Source: Rhipicephalus microplus (lineage: Eukaryota > Arthropoda > Arachnida > Ixodida > Ixodidae). Taken from it: a stretch of 64,000 bases of DNA. Position 1 is the stretch's first letter, and the number at the start of each line of letters is the position of its first letter. Of the stretch, positions 63,949-64,000 are shown in pieces. Both the position numbers and the translations under genes were made by a program. The DNA is taken from positions 8,958,001-9,022,000 of the forward strand of contig NC_134701.1 of NCBI RefSeq assembly GCF_043290135.1, read 5' to 3'. The notes under the pieces are model-generated. The model was not told where the DNA came from and did not search any database. It was given only the letters and a program-made list of their open reading frames with translations.

Positions 63949-64000
63949 TTCTCCGTGGCGCAATTGGCTAGCGCGATCGGCTGTTAACCGAAAGGTTGGA
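63949..64000 (+). tRNA. tRNA-Asn(GTT)-like gene, cut by window end
   Basis: Starts TTCTCCG (first base T instead of G). The D arm and GTT anticodon are present; the T arm is cut off by the window edge. Confidence 0.5.

Larger units (their letters stand above)
41239..64000 (+). repeat. Tandem array of ~147-bp tRNA-Asn(GTT)-like units, right arm (~154 units)
   Basis: This is the same array as 1-36090, resumed in phase and in the same orientation after the retrotransposon. The first complete tRNA-like gene starts at 41274. The array runs off the right window edge inside a unit that starts near 63949. This arm has more rearranged and mosaic blocks than the left arm. Confidence 0.95.
60898..64000 (+). 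repeat. Large higher-order block, copy 2 (cut by window end)
   Basis: Nearly base-for-base copy of 53815-57213, lacking 296 bp (two units) at about 61785. The window ends before the block does. Confidence 0.8.

Noticed and set aside
1..64000. CRISPR array
   Set aside because: The period is regular, but the spacers are as repetitive as the repeats, the unit is 147 bp, the repeat is a tRNA, and the context is eukaryotic.
1..64000. Dispersed tRNA-derived SINE family
   Set aside because: Units are strictly head to tail, with no A-rich or simple-repeat tail and no target duplications; each ends in a Pol III terminator right after the tRNA. A SINE ancestor is still possible but not shown.
1..64000. 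Bacterial or organellar origin
   Set aside because: There are Pol III T-run terminators, no encoded CCA, no operon-like genes, and a Ty3/Gypsy element.

Overview
The window is eukaryotic nuclear DNA. It is almost entirely one head-to-tail tandem array of a unit of about 147 bp, interrupted once by a complete Ty3/Gypsy LTR retrotransposon. Each unit carries a 74-nt tRNA-Asn(GTT)-like gene on the + strand, a short T-run terminator and a spacer of about 50 bp. With a mean spacing near 147.4 bp (measured on the first 24 units), the roughly 58.85 kb of array holds about 400 units: about 245 left of the retrotransposon and about 154 right of it. I saw no inverted unit. The host is probably an arthropod; the Gag and Pol style is what I associate with hard ticks (Ixodidae), but that is a family resemblance from memory and not proven here.

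The tRNA-like genes keep what RNA polymerase III needs: an A box matching TRGCNNARYNNG, a B box matching GGTTCGANNCC in many units, a TATA-like GATAT about 35 bp upstream and at least four Ts just downstream. The clover-leaf is slightly damaged in the same way in most units (an A-A clash at the base of the anticodon stem, an A-A clash in the T stem and a U-U clash in the acceptor stem). Whether they make working tRNA is therefore open. A minority carry other anticodons: GTC, GTA, ATT, CTT, GGT, or a 1-nt deletion in the anticodon arm.

Layout: 1-6955, two copies of a 24-unit higher-order repeat (3.54 kb); about 7740-13350, two and a quarter copies of a 17-unit repeat (2.505 kb); 13.35-17.35, mosaic; about 17350-25860, two copies plus a part of a 27-unit repeat (3.975 kb); 25.9-29.4, mosaic, partly like 1.4-2.2 kb; about 29390-35280, two copies of a 20-unit repeat (2.946 kb); 36091-41238, the retrotransposon; about 41.9-48.9, two blocks 3.975 kb apart; about 48730-50703, a 7-unit repeat (1.025 kb) twice; 50.7-53.8, mosaic; 53815-57213, repeated at 60898-64000 with a clean two-unit deletion; 57.2-60.9, mosaic. 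This pattern is what repeated unequal exchange and gene conversion would give.

The retrotransposon lies on the minus strand. It has 174-bp LTRs that differ at one position, a 4-bp ATAT target-site duplication, an intact gag and an intact pol (protease, RT, RNase H, integrase with a GPY/F module) joined by an apparent -1 frameshift at the gag stop, and no env. It sits in the TATA-like element 32-35 bp upstream of a tRNA-like gene, which recalls the Pol III-directed insertion of yeast Ty3. A paralogous empty site lies at 29018-29021.

No other protein-coding gene is supported. The many reading frames across the array are translations of the tRNA repeat.
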